Shown here piece after piece: positions 33,826-44,821 of a DNA stretch of 64,000 bases. The stretch lies in the NCBI GenBank assembly GCA_013368315.1, contig JAACJM010000195.1, forward strand, positions 62,001-126,000, given 5' to 3'. The position numbers were made by a program, and so were the translations under genes. Source of the stretch: Tetrapyrgos nigripes. Lineage: Eukaryota > Basidiomycota > Agaricomycetes > Agaricales > Campanellaceae. Each line of letters starts with the position of its first letter. Position 1 is the stretch's first letter. A model generated the notes under the pieces. It made no database searches, was not told the origin of the DNA, and worked only from the letters and a program-made list of their open reading frames with translations.

Positions 33826-34524
33826 TTAATCAAAAACGTCTTCGTACCAAGGTTGACCAGAACTGTAAACTCTGATTTCATCGACAAGCAGAACAGTCAC
33901 CTAAGATAATTTTTAGCTCCCAACAGAATATCAATGAATTATAGTACAACACTCACTGCGTCTTCCTTTAATTCCTCAAGTTCAACTTTGCCAACAACAA
34001 AAATCGTTGCGTTTCTAGTGACCGCACGGAAACCGATATTCCATCTCTCATACACTGGTTGAACATGTCTGATGTCTACATCTGGCGGAATGGCAGGAAT
34101 ATTGATACTAGGCTCGACATAAATCTAGAACAAATCAAGCATACAAATAAGAAGAAAGAACGAAATGCTTACCATTGTATCACGTTGAACTTTGAGTGTG
34201 ACCAGTGGATGTTCTAAGTTGCTACAGGCTTCCCACATATTGTGATAATTGCTCTACTCAACAATCATAGTTCGTTAATCATTATGTATAAAATTATTAA
34301 AGATGAAATTTATACGTACCCTTGTTCTGAAATCTTCGGTGGCAGCGTTGAAAGCTTCGAGCTGGGATGGACTGGGAAATACTACCAAATCTGCAGTATC
34401 ACCTATAGCCTGTAACCAAAGATATCAACGTAGCCACAGAGAGTAAACACACAGTTTATACCTGACCAGGACCTCGAGAGATCATACGCGCAATGGTACA
34501 TCGCAGAAAGAATTCTTCAGGCAT
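33826..34524 (-). CDS. Conserved mushroom-type hypothetical protein
   Basis: Five to six short exons. ATG at 34524 begins MPEEFFLRCTIARMISRGPG; the first exon is exactly 21 codons to a GTATAA donor at 34461. Later exons give IGDTADLVVFPSPSQLEAFN, SNYHNMWEACSNLEHPLVTL, then VDIRHVQPVYERWNIGFRAV and VELEELKEDAVTVLLVDEIR, ending YEDVFD and a stop at 33826-33828. Splice sites are normal and I saw no in-frame stop. I recall families of this look in many mushroom genomes but know no function for them. It lies 58 bp downstream of the interrupted gene on the same strand. An upstream exon beyond the ATG is possible (FHVLYFFHPSP is open before it). Confidence 0.55.
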
Positions 34525-34582
34525 TGGAGAAGGATGGAAGAAGTACAGTACATGAAACTAATTTATACTGATTATAACAGTT

Positions 34583-35401
34583 TCAATCATCCAATGTCAT
34601 TTCCTCGATGCGTCTCCTGACATGCCTCTCCAATACATTAACATGACTCCCTTCGGTGGCGCTATCGTAATTCGATTCGGATGAACTCTCGTCATCATCA
34701 TCCGAATGATCATAGCCTACTTTGCGTTTAGTTCCATTCAAAACCCCTTTATAAGCACTTAATGATCGTTCCGCCACGTCCTTTTCCTCAATTGCAAACT
34801 GGAGGAAAGCATGAGTAAAAATGAAGTGAAAAGATAATTTGAAACGCGCCTGTCTATGTCTCATATCCAAAAGTGTTAACGATCTCAATATACCAATCAG
34901 TTTTGTCTTCTGGCCTCCTGCCTGAGGGATCATAGCGATTGAAGCCTGGACTTCAACAATATCTCCAGTTCGGAAAGCAACAGGATCGGTGGGCTTCATC
35001 CTGGAAATGTATTAGTACTAGAACTGGTATATTCCACATTGCCAAACGTACCTGCCCTCTGGTCTCGAAGAGCTGGGAACATGCTGGTAAAATTTAACAA
35101 CATTTTCCTCACAATGGATATAATCCTCGTTTGTTAGTCCAGCGAGGATTCCGTTCGGATCTTCCTGAGCGTTGAAAGGTAGTGCTTCTGCTTGTAATGC
35201 ATGTCTGCGTGGAGTAAAATACCTGGAACCGAAATGTCAGCGATCACTATGCATACATCATGAATGTTTTCTTGCCGATTGCTAAAATTTAGAGCAATGT
35301 CACCTTGATAACTGGAGAGAAGACCGTTTCCATCAAGTTTCCCCTCTGGAACACGCCTTTCACACATATAATATACCAATTTGATTGATTCTGCGGTTGC
35401 A
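34583..35401 (-). pseudogene. Interrupted conserved hypothetical gene, 3' half
   Basis: Exons on the minus strand from the transposon border give AESIKLVYYMCERRVPEGKL, then HALQAEALPFNAQEDPNGIL, LTNEDYIHCEENVVKFYQHV, then FRTGDIVEVQASIAMI and LRSLTLLDMRHRQ, ending with an acidic Ser-rich tail (SDDDDESSSESNYDS) and a stop at 34583. Phrases such as FRxGDIVEVQ are typical of a repeated mushroom family without known function. The frame joins exactly to the 5' half at 41871-42560 once the element and one 7-bp duplication are removed. Apart from the insertion I see no damage, so the insertion looks recent. Confidence 0.7.
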
Positions 35402-35471
35402 TAGCGTCGGCGGGAAACGCAAGCTTACATCCTGGACTCGCGTGTCACACGTCCGGTAACCTCGGTCCAGA
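35402..35471 (+). repeat. Left terminal inverted repeat of the kinase-carrying element
   Basis: About 70 bp, pairing with 41793-41870. The outer 25 bp are perfect, then blocks ATCCTGGACTCGCG and CCGGTAAC are conserved, separated by a diverged 10-bp spacer. Conserved blocks with a variable spacer suggest two protein-binding sites. Confidence 0.9.
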
Positions 35472-35749
35472 TGTCAATCAAGCCCCTATTCTTGTATGTA
35501 GTATGTATCCTATATATCATACCGACTCAACATAGTTAAGCATCTCCTACATAGGGAGTAGTTTGTGCAGCCTTCTGAGCTTAAGAGTTCATAGAGATTC
35601 CTTGACGCAGGGAGCTTGTGTGTGTGATATTGATATACATTGCCGCATGGTGAAAGCATGTTGGGTGGTTGATCAGATCTTATGCTGCATGCACGCATGG
35701 CAGGAGCATATAAGTAACGACGTTAAAGCTTTAAAAGCGCCTGTTTGCA

Positions 35750-36184
35750 ATGGCAACACCCACTGTGTGCTACTCAGCTGAAGTACCCGGTGATGTCGGA
35801 TGTGGGCAGAACTTTCCGCGAAAAATGACTTCCGGTCTCTGTGACCGATGCACATTGTGGAATATGTTGAAGGACAAGTCTGATGGGTTTGAGACTTTGT
35901 CGGTAAGCCTACAGACCACTTTATATCTTGAAAAGTTGTTCAGTGTTATAACGACGATATAGGGATATAATCAATGCATAGATTGTGGTGCTGTAGAAAT
36001 GGCAATGCAAAACAGTGACGGATGGCGATGTTCTGAGTGCATGGAAGGTGAGTTGGATTATGCATTCATACTCTCAGAAGCTATATATGCTAACAAGTAT
36101 TCAGAGCTGAGGGCGGCCAAAGTCCTACGCATTGCGAATGAAGTCAGGAGTGGCGCATGGGAAGCGCGCATGAGACGAAATTAA
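35750..36184 (+). CDS. Small Cys-rich (zinc-ribbon-like) protein, 105 aa, related to the kinase N-terminus
   Basis: Three exons (35750-35902, 35963-36047, 36105-36184) with standard splice sites encode MATPTVCYSAEVPGDVGCGQ... The first module has Cys18, Cys31 and Cys34 in FPRKMTSGLCDRC. The kinase 2 kb away has Cys20, Cys33 and Cys36 in FPNKKSPGLCVRC, the same spacing. The second module CIDC-x14-CSEC corresponds to the kinase's CTGC-x11-CGMC. The protein ends after a short basic helix (IANEVRSGAWEARMRR), so it is the Cys-rich part without a kinase. It converges tail to tail with the kinase gene, 125 bp apart. Metal binding is inferred from Cys spacing. It may compete with the kinase for partners, but that is speculation. 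Confidence 0.75.
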
Positions 36185-36309
36185 ATAAAGAACTGATTAT
36201 TATAGAAAAATCTCGAACATTGGGACTATAGATATCAATGGTTGAATACATACGATCAAAAAGGATAGATAAATGCTTATGGTAGGAGAAGATTCGGAAG
36301 ATATATGTC

Positions 36310-38770
36310 TCAAGCTTCATCTTCATTCTCACTTTCCCCACTCTGAGTGGCACAACGCCGACTACGCTTGGTCCGCTGGCTCGTGGTAGGCTTACTGCGA
36401 TGTTTTTCCTTCTCGATCATCAATTCCTTCATACCAATCTCAGTGCAGATGCGGTTGTCAGTGTGGTTTTTGATGAACTCTTCGAGTCCTTCGTAGCCAT
36501 GATCGCCGGGACCGCTGTCACTATGGAACCAGGTCAGAAGAAAGAAAAATAAATTACGCATTGACGAGTTAGTGATCACTTACCCTTCTCTTGTGTGTGT
36601 CATAGCATCAAACAGCACTTGACCATGTTCAGTAGGAGATCCTTCAAAATTTTAATGAATTCTATAGATCAGAGACACAAACATGGAAATAAGATACCTT
36701 GCAAGTCAACGAAGACCATTTTTCCATGACTCCAGAAAAGGGAAAAGTGTGCGAACGCAGCCATTGTCATGAAAGGGAGTGTGTTGCGTTTTACTTGTGT
36801 CATTGTGCCTGAGTACTTCGTGACCTCAGTAGTACGGCGAGGCTCAATGAGCCAAATTACTCGGAGCGGTTCCAGATCAGCTGATTCTGGTTCATACATT
36901 TCTTGCATATAGCGATCAGCAGTGACACCAGACAAAGTAGAGGGTGTATCCTTTTCGACGATCTCTTCAGCAAGATAAGCATCGGTGAAAGAAAAGTCTA
37001 AAAATAAGGTGAGCTATCACTCTGAGAGACGATGAAGAATGATACTTACCTTTACAGTAATCAACTCCATCCTGTTCACAGACTTGCTTGAAGATGTCCC
37101 AGAAGAATTTACCCCGATGAAGGATGCGAAGTTCTGATTCAAGCGCCCAGCTATCATAGTGCATATTGTATGGGTTACTCATTCGTTTGAATACCATCTG
37201 TTCAGAAACCCTGATGAGGCCCTTTGGAAGTGATAAGCTTCGTAACCCAAATGAATGAAGTATATCAATACTCACTGGAAAGACAGTCTTTGTCAAGCCT
37301 GAGCCAATCGAAGCATCAGACACCACTGCCTCTACTACCTCACCTCCGTCCCAATCGACATCAATTTCACCTTCCTCCTGCTCCTGAATCTGAGCAATAC
37401 GAAGTTTCATAGTGGTGGATGAAGGGAAGCGTGTACAGCTCTTGATTTTCAAAACTGCACTGCCCTTTTTTCCATAACTCGATACGAGTGGTGCTACATG
37501 ATAGTTAGCTAAATCCAAATCCCAATGTTGTAAGACTTACCGTTGCGTTTGGATGGCATTGAACCAGCCTCACTGTCATCAAGACGTCTTTTGGCTCGTG
37601 CAGAACCACCCAGAGCTTGAGGAAGCTCCACTCCGAGCCGGGTCTCCATCTTGATTAGAACATGATATGAGTTTCATAGATAATTGGAAATTTCGATTTT
37701 CATACCTTTGGCGCATCTACAATAAGCCAAAGATGTATATGTTGACCATTTGTTTGACGGGGACTCGGATTTTTCTTGGTTTGATCAGCGAGTGAGACAA
37801 GATTCTTCAGAGGAAAGCCGTCCATGGCAAGATGAACGTCATAAAGATTGCCAACAGTACCATGCTCGGTGTTTCCAATCAGGGCAACATTCTGAGGCCA
37901 ACGCAAATTGACTTCATCGCTACATGCAAAGTCGGATATCCATGTAATGAGTGAAGAATGTGTGCTAAAGATAGAATGATACGTACTATTGCATACTTCC
38001 GGGAGCTGAGTTACGCCATTGTGCATTGAAGCGATCGACAAAAATCTTTTTGACATCTAATAACAAAATGAGGATATTCACACTGAAGTAGAGAGATCAA
38101 TCATACCTGAGACTGAGTCATTAGCATCAAAAGTCATGATATCATTAGGGAAGGTGACCAGAGGCTTCTCGGGTGTGGCTAAACGTGCGTGAATGAGGAT
38201 AGTACGGCCACTGCCAGATTGTCCAGCCCGGAAAGCAGACATCTCAGAGGCCGGAGACAAGGCTGCTGGAGTGGAGATGGCATTCATCTGGGCTTGTTTC
38301 TGTTTTGCTGCTTGCATCGAGGCAGTAAAATTGGTCGACATACTATTTGCGGCAGCATTTGACATTGTACCTGACTGAGATATGGTAGGTGTTGGGATGG
38401 GAAGCGGAGTGGGAGCTAGAGATATGCAGTTGAAAGAAAAGTCTTCAACGTAGAAAAAATCAATCGTACCTGCAAGCTGTTTGCACATTCCACACAGTGG
38501 TTCACGTAGATTGCGACCAATCTGGCCACAACCAGTACATTGTGCTATTTCCTAAAAAAAATCCTATTATGTCAATACTGATCATGGTAATGGGATGATG
38601 AGAATATGTACCTTGGCCTCCTGTGCTTTCACCGGGTCATCGGTAGACTTAGCAATGAGCTCACATCGGACACAAAGCCCAGGTGACTTCTTGTTAGGAA
38701 AGAAACCAGAGCAACCATCGCCAGGACTAGAACCTTGACAAGAGGCGCATGGATTCTCAGAAGCAGACAT
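36310..38770 (-). CDS. Alpha-type (atypical) protein kinase with N-terminal Cys-rich module, 651 aa
   Basis: Ten exons with consistent phases (38612-38770, 38470-38551, 38107-38415, 37987-38056, 37706-37919, 37541-37649, 37050-37493, 36698-36997, 36584-36641, 36310-36520) give 651 codons. Residues 1-80 hold two Cys-rich modules (CASC..C..CVRC; CTGCG..CGMC). A Ser/Gln/Ala-rich linker follows, then a conserved middle domain (NVALIGNTEHGTVGNLYDVH). The alpha-kinase domain covers about 366-600: Lys418 in VFKRMSN as candidate ATP-binding lysine, WLIEPRR, KYSGT, AAFAHFSLFWSHGKMVFVDL with the candidate catalytic Asp, and the Gly-rich GDSGPGDHGYEG (about 582-593). The tail is basic (TSQRTKRSRRC) and may be a nuclear signal. 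Alpha-kinases phosphorylate Ser/Thr and are strongly expanded in mushrooms. Here the gene lies wholly inside a transposon. I see no disabling change. Confidence 0.9.
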
Positions 38771-39280
38771 GAAAGCGATAATGGACGAGATTGGATGGGT
38801 AGCAGAAAGCTGATCTTGGAAGGCCTTATATATCGTAAAATCACAGGAAAAAAAAAGGAAAAAAAGCAAGGAAAGAAACGGCCGCTGAAGCACCTATGGG
38901 ACCGCTGTGCGGGCTTGCCAAACTAGTGTTGTCGAATTTGAGTCTGTAAGCGTAAAATACGAACCTGTAGACTGCCCTGAGTCTGCCGAACCTTGAGCCC
39001 AAGCGGTGAATATATTTCTGAATTTTCAACGTCTACGGCCGTTGAATCTTACGTTGAGCTCAGTCCAACTCGCAAGGGTAGCAGGAGTCAGAGCAAACTG
39101 GGAAGTACGTTGAAGGTATTTTGAAGCAATACTGAATGGAGTTTAAAAGCTCCGATCGAATTTTAAACGGCGACTGTGGCGTTACTGCGGGCACATGGTT
39201 TCTGCAAGCTTAAAAGCAAGCCTTCACATTTGTGCTCACCAGTCTTTCTTCGTCAATCACCAGGGAGAGCTCCATATGCT

Positions 39281-40918
39281 ATGGCTTCGAATCCAAGTGG
39301 AAAAAATCAGCACAATAACGGACCCCGTCAGTATCCATCTATAGAGATTGATACCATTCTGATTCTCTCCCTCTTAGGCCCTCCCGATGAACAGCTTCGA
39401 AATGAGCTCATGAGTCTTGCAGTACATGAAGGCCTCAAATATTCGGAAATACGTGCAGCTTTGGCCAAGAAGTTCAACTACCACATCGGGTATGTATACA
39501 TAATTTCTCCTTGGAATTACACCTTTCTAATGTTCAATTCAGAGACCGTACCCTTTCAAACTTGCTCTGGAGACTTGATATCCCGACGACAAGACGTAAC
39601 GGAAAGAAGCTTTCCGAGGGTCTCAAGACATTCTTGGTTGTTGACAAACTTGAAGGTGACCCATATCATCGGCGCAGCGCAGTATCCATACAATCCTCCT
39701 TACGACAAGAGATGACACCTATCCCTAGGTAAGCCTCGTGCTCTAGCTCTGATTTTATTTATAGAGAAATCTCATCTTCTCTTGCTATGCGCTAGGGATA
39801 CTGTTCGACGCATTCAGAAAGAAAATGAAGATCCAGTTTATCGACTTCTCCGAGCTCCTTCTGGCCAGAAATTCAAAATACCTCGTCGTCCACTTTTAGT
39901 CATAGGCCCTTATCAGCAAATCCATAGCGATGGCCATGAAAAGCTGTCCGCTTCGGGGCTGGATATGGGCGGAGTTGGCATACCTATATACGGATTTCGG
40001 CAACATGTCGGTCACATTCCGATGCTTGTAGTAGTGCCTGATGCACGGCAAGCAGACATTATTGGCCATCTCCATTTGGACTTGATTGAGAGTTGTGGCT
40101 ACAGTACGTTTCTATCTGTTGACTTGATATTTGCCTCAATGATTGCTGATAACGATGGTAGATATTCCTGTACAAATTACAGTGGACAAAGGTTCAGAGA
40201 CTGGAGAGATGTATGCTCAGCAAGTCGCACTCCGGTGAGTATGAAATTTGATTCATCGTGTTTGCTTTCATTCTCAAATACTGTCAGCGAGGCTTTCAAT
40301 CGAGAAGAATTCCAAGATCTTCACGAGTGGCCGGCCTTTGTCGCTGTTCCCAGTACCCGCAACATTGTGGTGGAAGTAATGTGGTATTGGTTCCGACGCT
40401 TTAACGGGAGAGATCTCCGTGAAATTCTGTGTGAAGGGAAGTCAAACGGATATTTTCATGCACACAAGCAGGATCACATGTAAGTCAAAAATTTCACCTT
40501 GCTTCGTCTACGCATGCCTGACTAGAATGATAGTGATTTATTTCATTGGCTATTCTCCAAGATTGTCCAGGGCTGCTTGGACGCTTTTTGCATTTACTGG
40601 AATGCGCATCGGGTTAGGAAGCAGGTCAATTCATCTTTCCCATCTGGCACTACTCCTAACCAGGTGATGCGCTGTCCTGAGCAATATGGATTGAGAGACT
40701 GCAGGATACCAGTTCATCCTAAATCTGTCAATGCGTTGCGGAGCCGGTTGCCTCCGAGAGATGAGCTGTTGCGATGGGCCAGCAATGAATTTGAGGCAAG
40801 GGTCAGAAGGGCTTATCAGGAGATTGGGACTCCTGACCTCTCTGCTGGAATGAAGTCTGCTCTTCAAGGATGGGAGATTTTCAGGCAGTTGTCTGTCAAG
40901 TTGGATGCCTCCCAGTAG
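39281..40918 (+). CDS. DDE integrase-like protein (candidate transposase), 450 aa
   Basis: Six exons (39281-39489, 39543-39728, 39796-40103, 40162-40234, 40288-40479, 40534-40918) give 451 codons in phase. ATG at 39281 (MASNPSGKNQ) is the first in frame. The N-terminus looks like a helix-turn-helix (LMSLAVHEGLKYSEIRAALA), followed by a second DNA-binding-like segment (LSNLLWRLDIPTTRRNGKKL). The integrase-like core has Asp177 in QIHSDGHEKLS, GVGIPIYGFRQH, Asp243 in TVDKGSETGEM and Glu288 in NIVVEVMWYWFRR, spacing compatible with a DDE triad. The C-terminal part has LFHWLFSKIVQGCLDAF and YWNAHRVRKQ. It resembles the putative integrase-core family common in mushroom genomes. Being the only recombinase inside the element, it probably mobilises it. 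Upstream of ATG the frame is open but has no other ATG. Confidence 0.88.
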
Positions 40919-41792
40919 CTATCCATTGATTCTCGTATTTATTTAAGTTGTAAGGATCTTTGAATGAAGAGTCCATGTTTATTATGTATATCATATCTGA
41001 GAGATCATATATCCATTCAAGAATCTCCAGAGATTTCGCAAAATTCGTGGTTAAAGCTTGAACTTGCGAGGTCTCAGATCAGCATAATTACTACATGACC
41101 CCTGAATATTGTCTTTTCCTGGGCTGCACAAAAATGTATATGTATCTAACCCTGCCGAACATCGTAGACACGGCAGTATCTTCCCTGATCACATCGTCAA
41201 GTGACAATAGATAATACTTATAGATACACAATGTGATAGAATTGAGGGCCATTGCGCGTACTTACCATAGGCAGACGCGTTTTGGACGCTTGTCATGAAT
41301 TGTTGATAGAACGAGCGATATCGGTGTCGTATAGAGCGCGCAGATAAGTTGCCGCCTTCACGGTGTGTGATCCACAAAGATTCCAAGCGTTGAAATGATC
41401 TCCCCCGGTGCTGATGGTACTTATCGTCAAGGGAGTCATCACGCCAAGTCGTTTGTGGCTGTACTCGTATATCCGTTTTTGGAACCTCCGGCTTTCCGAG
41501 CGCGTTCTACTCTCCATCCACAGTCCTGCCACTTTCTTTATATGCATCCAAATCATCGAAATTCTTAGCCCAGCCAGTATCCCTTTCCATCCCGGATATT
41601 TCTCGAAAATTTAATATAATTATTAATTATAATATCCCAATTTATTTAATAATTTTCTGAGGTTAGTAATCGCCGGTACGTACAACATCTGAGTTTACAA
41701 CATACTGCATGAGTATCCTCCTCGTACGAGACAGCTCTGTATGTTAGATACATACTACATAAGTACATGAATAGGGGCATGATTCCTATCAT

Positions 41793-41870
41793 GGACCGAG
41801 TTGGGGCCGAAGTTACCGGATTTGATGGGCGCGAGTCCAGGATCCAAGCTTGCGTTTCCCGCCGACGCTA
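41793..41870 (-). repeat. Right terminal inverted repeat of the kinase-carrying element
   Basis: Reverse complement of the left end; outer 25 bp identical. It is 8-10 bp longer in the inner part (extra TCGGCCCCAAC-like sequence before TCGGTCC). Confidence 0.9.
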
Positions 41871-42560
41871 GGTTGCAGCAAATGTTGAACTTCCAAGACC
41901 AGTGATTTGGATTTCTTGACGCAAAAAACTCGCCACCTTACGTCTTTGATTATCGCTGCAATCACATTTAGATATCAGAGAATATGTATATGATAAGCCA
42001 AACTTCTCACTTACGGCAAGGAAAGAACGGGAGGTATACGTTTGTCTGAAAGTATACCCTGCATTGTGAAAACAATCTCCTTGAAGGATCCGTTGGTTTG
42101 CCTGCTCAATCGGGGAAGTGAAGGAACACCATATGTAGGAACGGACAAAGCGCTCGTCCAATTCGGTGTCTACAAACGCAAGAGGTAAGATGTAGATATC
42201 ACAGGTTCATATTATCCAAATAGTCATGCTCACCTCAGTCAATCCAACCGGATTCAACCCACCATTACGAGCTTTCTCACGATGACAGGTCCACTGCTCG
42301 AGGTCTTTCTCTGGATAACACGTTAAATACATTCTCAAGCGTAACAACATTAGCACTCACTCGCAGCTTCCACTGGGTAATATTCGTTCATCCTTACCAA
42401 GTAGAAATGAATGATAGTGAGGATGTTTGAAGAATATACTCAGGATACTTGAACTTAAATAGTAAAGTTGCAATATACCAAATCACAGTGAAACATCAAT
42501 TCGAAACCAGTTGGAATCCCTACATGTAAGATCAATAGAATATAGCTCAGCGAACCTGTG
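41871..42560 (-). pseudogene. Interrupted conserved hypothetical gene, 5' half
   Basis: Minus-strand exons, each with normal splice sites, include RFAELYSIDLTCRDSNWFRI (about 42490-42555), DLEQWTCHREKARNGGLNPV, LDERFVRSYIWCSFTSPIEQ, LQGDCFHNAGYTF and VASFLRQEIQITGLGSSTFA, then run into the transposon border at 41871. The start of the gene is not resolved; more exons may lie up to the second element at 42957. The insertion places a stop within a few codons of the transposon end. Confidence 0.65.
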
Positions 42561-42956
42561 AATGAGATCATTGACAATGAGTTACATGCATACCATCCTT
42601 TGTCAAGTTTTACCCAAATTCAAGTCTGTCATCTCTAAGCGGATGGAGCATATTATCGTTCCTGATAGACCTTCTCTGCCAGTTTATTTCAGTTGTGATC
42701 CACACATAAGATCGACCACCTCCGCAGCCAGATCATGTCAAATAAAGGCACATCCTCTTACATCCGCGATCTCTTACTCGCTCCCAATGTTTGCATCTTT
42801 CACTTGCAAACTTACTGTCTTATTCGCAGCCTGTTAATCAACAGTTCCATAATATGTTCTGTATCACTCAAACAAGATCCATTTCGCTCAGTGATAATCT
42901 AGACCAATGATCTAATGAACTAATTTCTCCGCATACAGATTATGTCAATCGTTATC

Positions 42957-44311
42957 CCCAGTGAAAAGTCGGTTTCCCTAGAGCGAACCAGAGCGAATGT
43001 GCACCCGCAAATGATTGGGGAAAAAAGAGTCAGAAAGAGTCCGAGCGAACTAGGCTATACATATGCTAGGTATTGCACTAGATAACTACTAGATAACTGC
43101 TAAAGTATGGCTAATTCTCCTTACTTTGTTGTCAAAGCAACTAGTTCCTATGAAGTTAGGCTAAGTTAGCCAGGTAACTTCACTCTACTTGTCCAACTTA
43201 TCATTATGTATCCTACATACTGCGTAGTACAATGTTATCTACACTGTACAAAGGCATAGCTTCGTTTTGTCAACAACTTCAGCAGGTCCCGAGCATCTTA
43301 GAAACACTCGACATCATTCAAGGACTTCACGCCTTTCTCTTCCTTCTACCATCACCATTTCCAGTTGACTTCTTCTCTTTCACGTTCGACGCGCAATCCG
43401 CCTGGCCAACGCCGTTACCTTCAAAGCCTTACGCGTCTCTGATGTGAACGAGGGATGGAATTGGTTGTACAAGTGGGTTTTGTTGTCCGGTGAGTCCTCC
43501 GTTGGTCGCGCTACCATCTTTCTTTAACCCGCCTTTTCCATCAGGTGTGTGCTAGTGGGTATTTGTATTCTGGGTACGTCTCAGACACATTCCTGTACGC
43601 TGCCCGCTAACTCCCTGGCCAACGTTGTTGTGATCTGCAAAGGCGTTTTCTCATCGTTCAGTGAGTCTTCCGTGTCGCGTTATCTTCTTTCTCTAACCCG
43701 CCTTTTGCATTAGGCGAATTTGTATGGATATCTGGGCTCCCGGTGCGTCTTGGATGCGCCACCACGTCGTTGCAGTACTGATGGACTTCTTGTGCAGCTA
43801 TTTTCCACTTCGCAATTGTCCACATCGGTACGTTCTCTTCTGGAAATTCTGCATGATGCCTTTCCTGACACAGAACCTATGTACACAGACTTTTTCAGGC
43901 ATTTTTGGAGAGGACATCAGTGTAGAAGGGATTATGGCAATGGATGCAGGAGAGTGCATTTTATTACAGTGTATTTCTACTATGTATGTATGCCATGTAC
44001 TGTACCAAATCGTACCGTAGCAAATCACAATGAACATTTCCTTCACAATTTATCAGAACCAGAGTGAGCCAGAGAGAACCAGAGCGAGCGCACCAATTAG
44101 TGTGCACCCTATTCAAACCAAACGGACGAGAGCGAATGAGAGCAAATATACTCAAAATCTTCCAAAAAATACTCGCTCAGACTCAGTTTGACTCAATGCA
44201 GATAATGAGCGGTGCACAATTTTGTAACGAGAGCGAACACAGGCGAGTCAGACTGAGTGTCTTTTGGACATTCGCTGGGGTTCGCTCTGGGCCCATTGAC
44301 TTTTCACTGGG
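42957..44311. mobile_element. 1,355-bp non-coding TIR element with 7-bp target duplication
   Basis: The ends are CCCAGTGAAAAGTC and its inverse. Inward, AGAGCGAACC(A/C)AGCGAATG blocks are conserved on both sides, and extra copies of GAGAGCGAA lie within 250 bp of the right end. CGTTATC flanks both ends (42950-42956, 44312-44318). Open frames inside (43232-43447, 43720-44067) are short and unconvincing. It is a non-autonomous element whose ends do not match those of the kinase-carrying element. It lies upstream of the interrupted gene and could affect its promoter. Confidence 0.8.
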
Positions 44312-44318
44312 CGTTATC

Positions 44319-44821
44319 TTGGAAATTAAGTATATGATACATGTGATTCGATGATACTATGCCCCTGTCTCAAAGTCTAGGTTCCGCATACATTTTGAAT
44401 TTGGATGAAACTTCTGATTACTATGCTATTTGGGACTCATGTACAATTTGTAGAACATGATTCATGCGTCCGCATACTCCTACCTCCGTAATAGCTTCCT
44501 GTCCCAATTTTTCATATTGCGAGTTTCATGTAAAGTTTGACATGATCCGACTTAACTTGTATCTTTTGGTGTTTACTTGAAGCAAGTTTCCAGAAGCAAT
44601 TTTCCACAGTCTCATACTTCCGAGGTGTCTTATTGATTTGTCTGATACAGCTTCATTGAAACATCTGAGTTCTCATACTTCTGCGATTTGTTATGTGTTA
44701 CTCATAACCTTTTACTTCAAGTTTCAAGTAAAGTTTCGTATGATCCGCTTAATATCTATATCTATCGAATTTTCTACCGCTCCTGCCCCATCTAGTCAAC
44801 TCACCTTTCGACTGTTCAAGA
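44319..44821. other. Upstream region of the next gene, no other feature seen
   Basis: AT-rich, pyrimidine-rich towards 44760-44820, as expected of a fungal promoter and 5'UTR. It contains two similar CATACTTC-containing stretches (about 44600-44635 and 44660-44690). Confidence 0.4.

Larger units (their letters stand above)
35402..41870. mobile_element. 6,469-bp TIR transposon carrying integrase-like, alpha-kinase and Cys-rich genes
   Basis: Both ends start TAGCGTCGGCGGGAAACGCA reading inward. The first 25 bases are identical, and after a 2-base difference another 14 match (ATCCTGGACTCGCG), with further similarity to about 70-78 bp. Perfect 7-bp direct repeats GGTTGCA flank it (35395-35401 and 41871-41877). 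Deleting the element and one copy restores the open frame of the host gene (...FAAT-AESIK...). It contains three genes with intact splicing: a 105-aa Cys-rich protein (+), an alpha-kinase (-) and a DDE integrase-like protein (+), which is the only candidate transposase. The superfamily is unknown to me; 7-bp duplications are uncommon among described eukaryotic DNA transposons. Confidence 0.92.

Noticed and set aside
37240..37279. Possible 40-nt intron in the alpha-kinase
   Set aside because: Splicing at GTGAGT and CGAAG would break the frame, and 40 nt is too short; reading through keeps a sensible sequence.
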